Assembly (NCBI GenBank): GCA_003457145.1
Contig: DMSR01000298.1
Coordinates: 1-6,115, forward strand
Reading direction: 5' to 3'
Source of the DNA: Bacillus sp. (in: firmicutes)
GTDB taxonomy: Bacteria > Bacillota > Bacilli > Bacillales > Cytobacillaceae
DNA length: 6,115 nucleotides
Position 1 is the first letter of the stretch, and every line of letters begins with the position of its first letter. Below, piece after piece: positions 5,964 to 6,115 of the stretch. A model generated the notes under the pieces. The model was given only the letters and a program-made list of their open reading frames with translations, was not told the DNA's origin and made no database searches. The position numbers and the translations under genes were made by a program.

Positions 5964-5991
5964 TTGAATAATAATCGGATTATGGTACACT
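5964..5991 (+). promoter_or_regulatory. SigA extended -10 promoter of tagO-like gene
   Basis: TTGAAT (5964-5969) and TACACT (5986-5991) are separated by 16 bases, with TG at 5983-5984 giving an extended -10. Transcription would begin near 5998, leaving a leader of about 37 bases that holds the AGGGG ribosome site. A 6-1-6 perfect palindrome fills most of the spacer (5971-5983). Confidence 0.65.
5971..5983. promoter_or_regulatory. Palindrome in the promoter spacer, possible operator
   Basis: ATAATC-G-GATTAT is perfectly symmetric about G5977 and lies wholly between the -35 and -10 boxes of the tagO-like promoter, where a bound dimer would block RNA polymerase. I cannot assign it to a known regulator, and short A/T-rich palindromes also arise by chance. 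Confidence 0.3.
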
Positions 5992-6034
5992 TAGTTGGGG
6001 TTTGAAATTACCTTTTTACAGAGGGGAAGTCTAC

Positions 6035-6115
6035 ATGACTGCACAATTAATCTTAGCTTTTTTCGCTTCGTTTCTTACCGTTTTGGTCTGTACACCTTTA
6101 GTTATAAAATTTGCA
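6035..6115 (+). CDS. tagO: TagO/WecA-type undecaprenyl-phosphate GlcNAc-1-phosphate transferase, 5' end only
   Basis: Only the first 27 codons are present and the frame is open to the window edge. They read as an N-terminal membrane span (about 4-25), with A-F-F-A-S-F-L-T-V-L-V-C-T-P-L-V at 8-23. This closely resembles the start of Bacillus subtilis TagO as I remember it (A-F-I-V-S-L-L-T-V-L-I-I-T-P-I-V). Family members transfer GlcNAc-1-phosphate from UDP-GlcNAc to undecaprenyl phosphate in the membrane, the first step of wall teichoic acid and related wall polymer synthesis. AGGGG at 6022-6026 sits 8 bases before the ATG. The position beside lytB/lytC supports TagO. The catalytic loops lie outside the window, so another MraY/WecA-family member cannot be excluded. 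Confidence 0.78.
   Translation, partial: MTAQLILAFFASFLTVLVCTPLVIKFA

Larger units (their letters stand above)
5744..6034 (+). other. 291-base intergenic region between amidase and tagO-like gene
   Basis: This stretch holds the amidase terminator, a perfect 8-bp inverted repeat (5805-5812 with 5846-5853), an isolated consensus TTGACA (5832-5837), a possible 18-codon ORF (5874-5930) and the promoter of the tagO-like gene (5964-5991). I see no tRNA, riboswitch or longer reading frame with gene-like features. Confidence 0.7.

Overview
The window looks like the chromosome of a low-GC Gram-positive spore-former of the Bacillaceae. The basis is strong AGGGAGG-type Shine-Dalgarno sites, GTG and TTG starts, and a class D sortase with an LPNTA substrate. 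A LytB/LytC pair with CWB2 wall-binding repeats, followed by a TagO-type gene, also fits. The species cannot be named from this stretch. Everything recognisable acts on the cell surface and reads rightward.

Layout. (1) Bases 1-1040 hold the 3' part of a very acidic, repeat-containing surface protein ending in an LPNTA sorting signal. Its start lies off the left edge. (2) Bases 1033-1671 encode a class D sortase overlapping the substrate gene by 8 bases, so the two form a substrate/enzyme operon closed by a terminator at 1670-1701. (3) Bases 1842-4022 encode a LytB-like protein: signal peptide, three CWB2 repeats and a SpoIID-type domain, closed by its own terminator. (4) Bases 4229-5743 encode a LytC-like N-acetylmuramoyl-L-alanine amidase: signal peptide, three CWB2 repeats and a zinc Amidase_3 domain. 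It is preceded by a good match to a SigD promoter and followed by a terminator. (5) Bases 5744-6034 are a 291-base gap with a possible 18-codon ORF, an inverted repeat and a convincing SigA promoter with a 13-base palindrome in its spacer. (6) Bases 6035-6115 are the first 27 codons of a TagO/WecA-type glycosyltransferase.

Working together. TagO would start synthesis of wall teichoic acid or a related wall polymer. CWB2 repeats, which in studied systems bind anionic wall polymers, would hold LytB and LytC on the wall. LytC would strip stem peptides, and the SpoIID-type domain of LytB could then act on the denuded glycan. The sortase would fix the acidic protein covalently to the wall. In Bacillus subtilis, as I recall it, lytA (a small acidic lipoprotein), lytB and lytC form one operon near tagO. 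Here no lytA is visible, lytB and lytC are separated by a terminator and a new promoter, and an acidic sortase-anchored protein stands upstream. No mobile elements, CRISPR arrays, tRNAs or rRNAs were seen.
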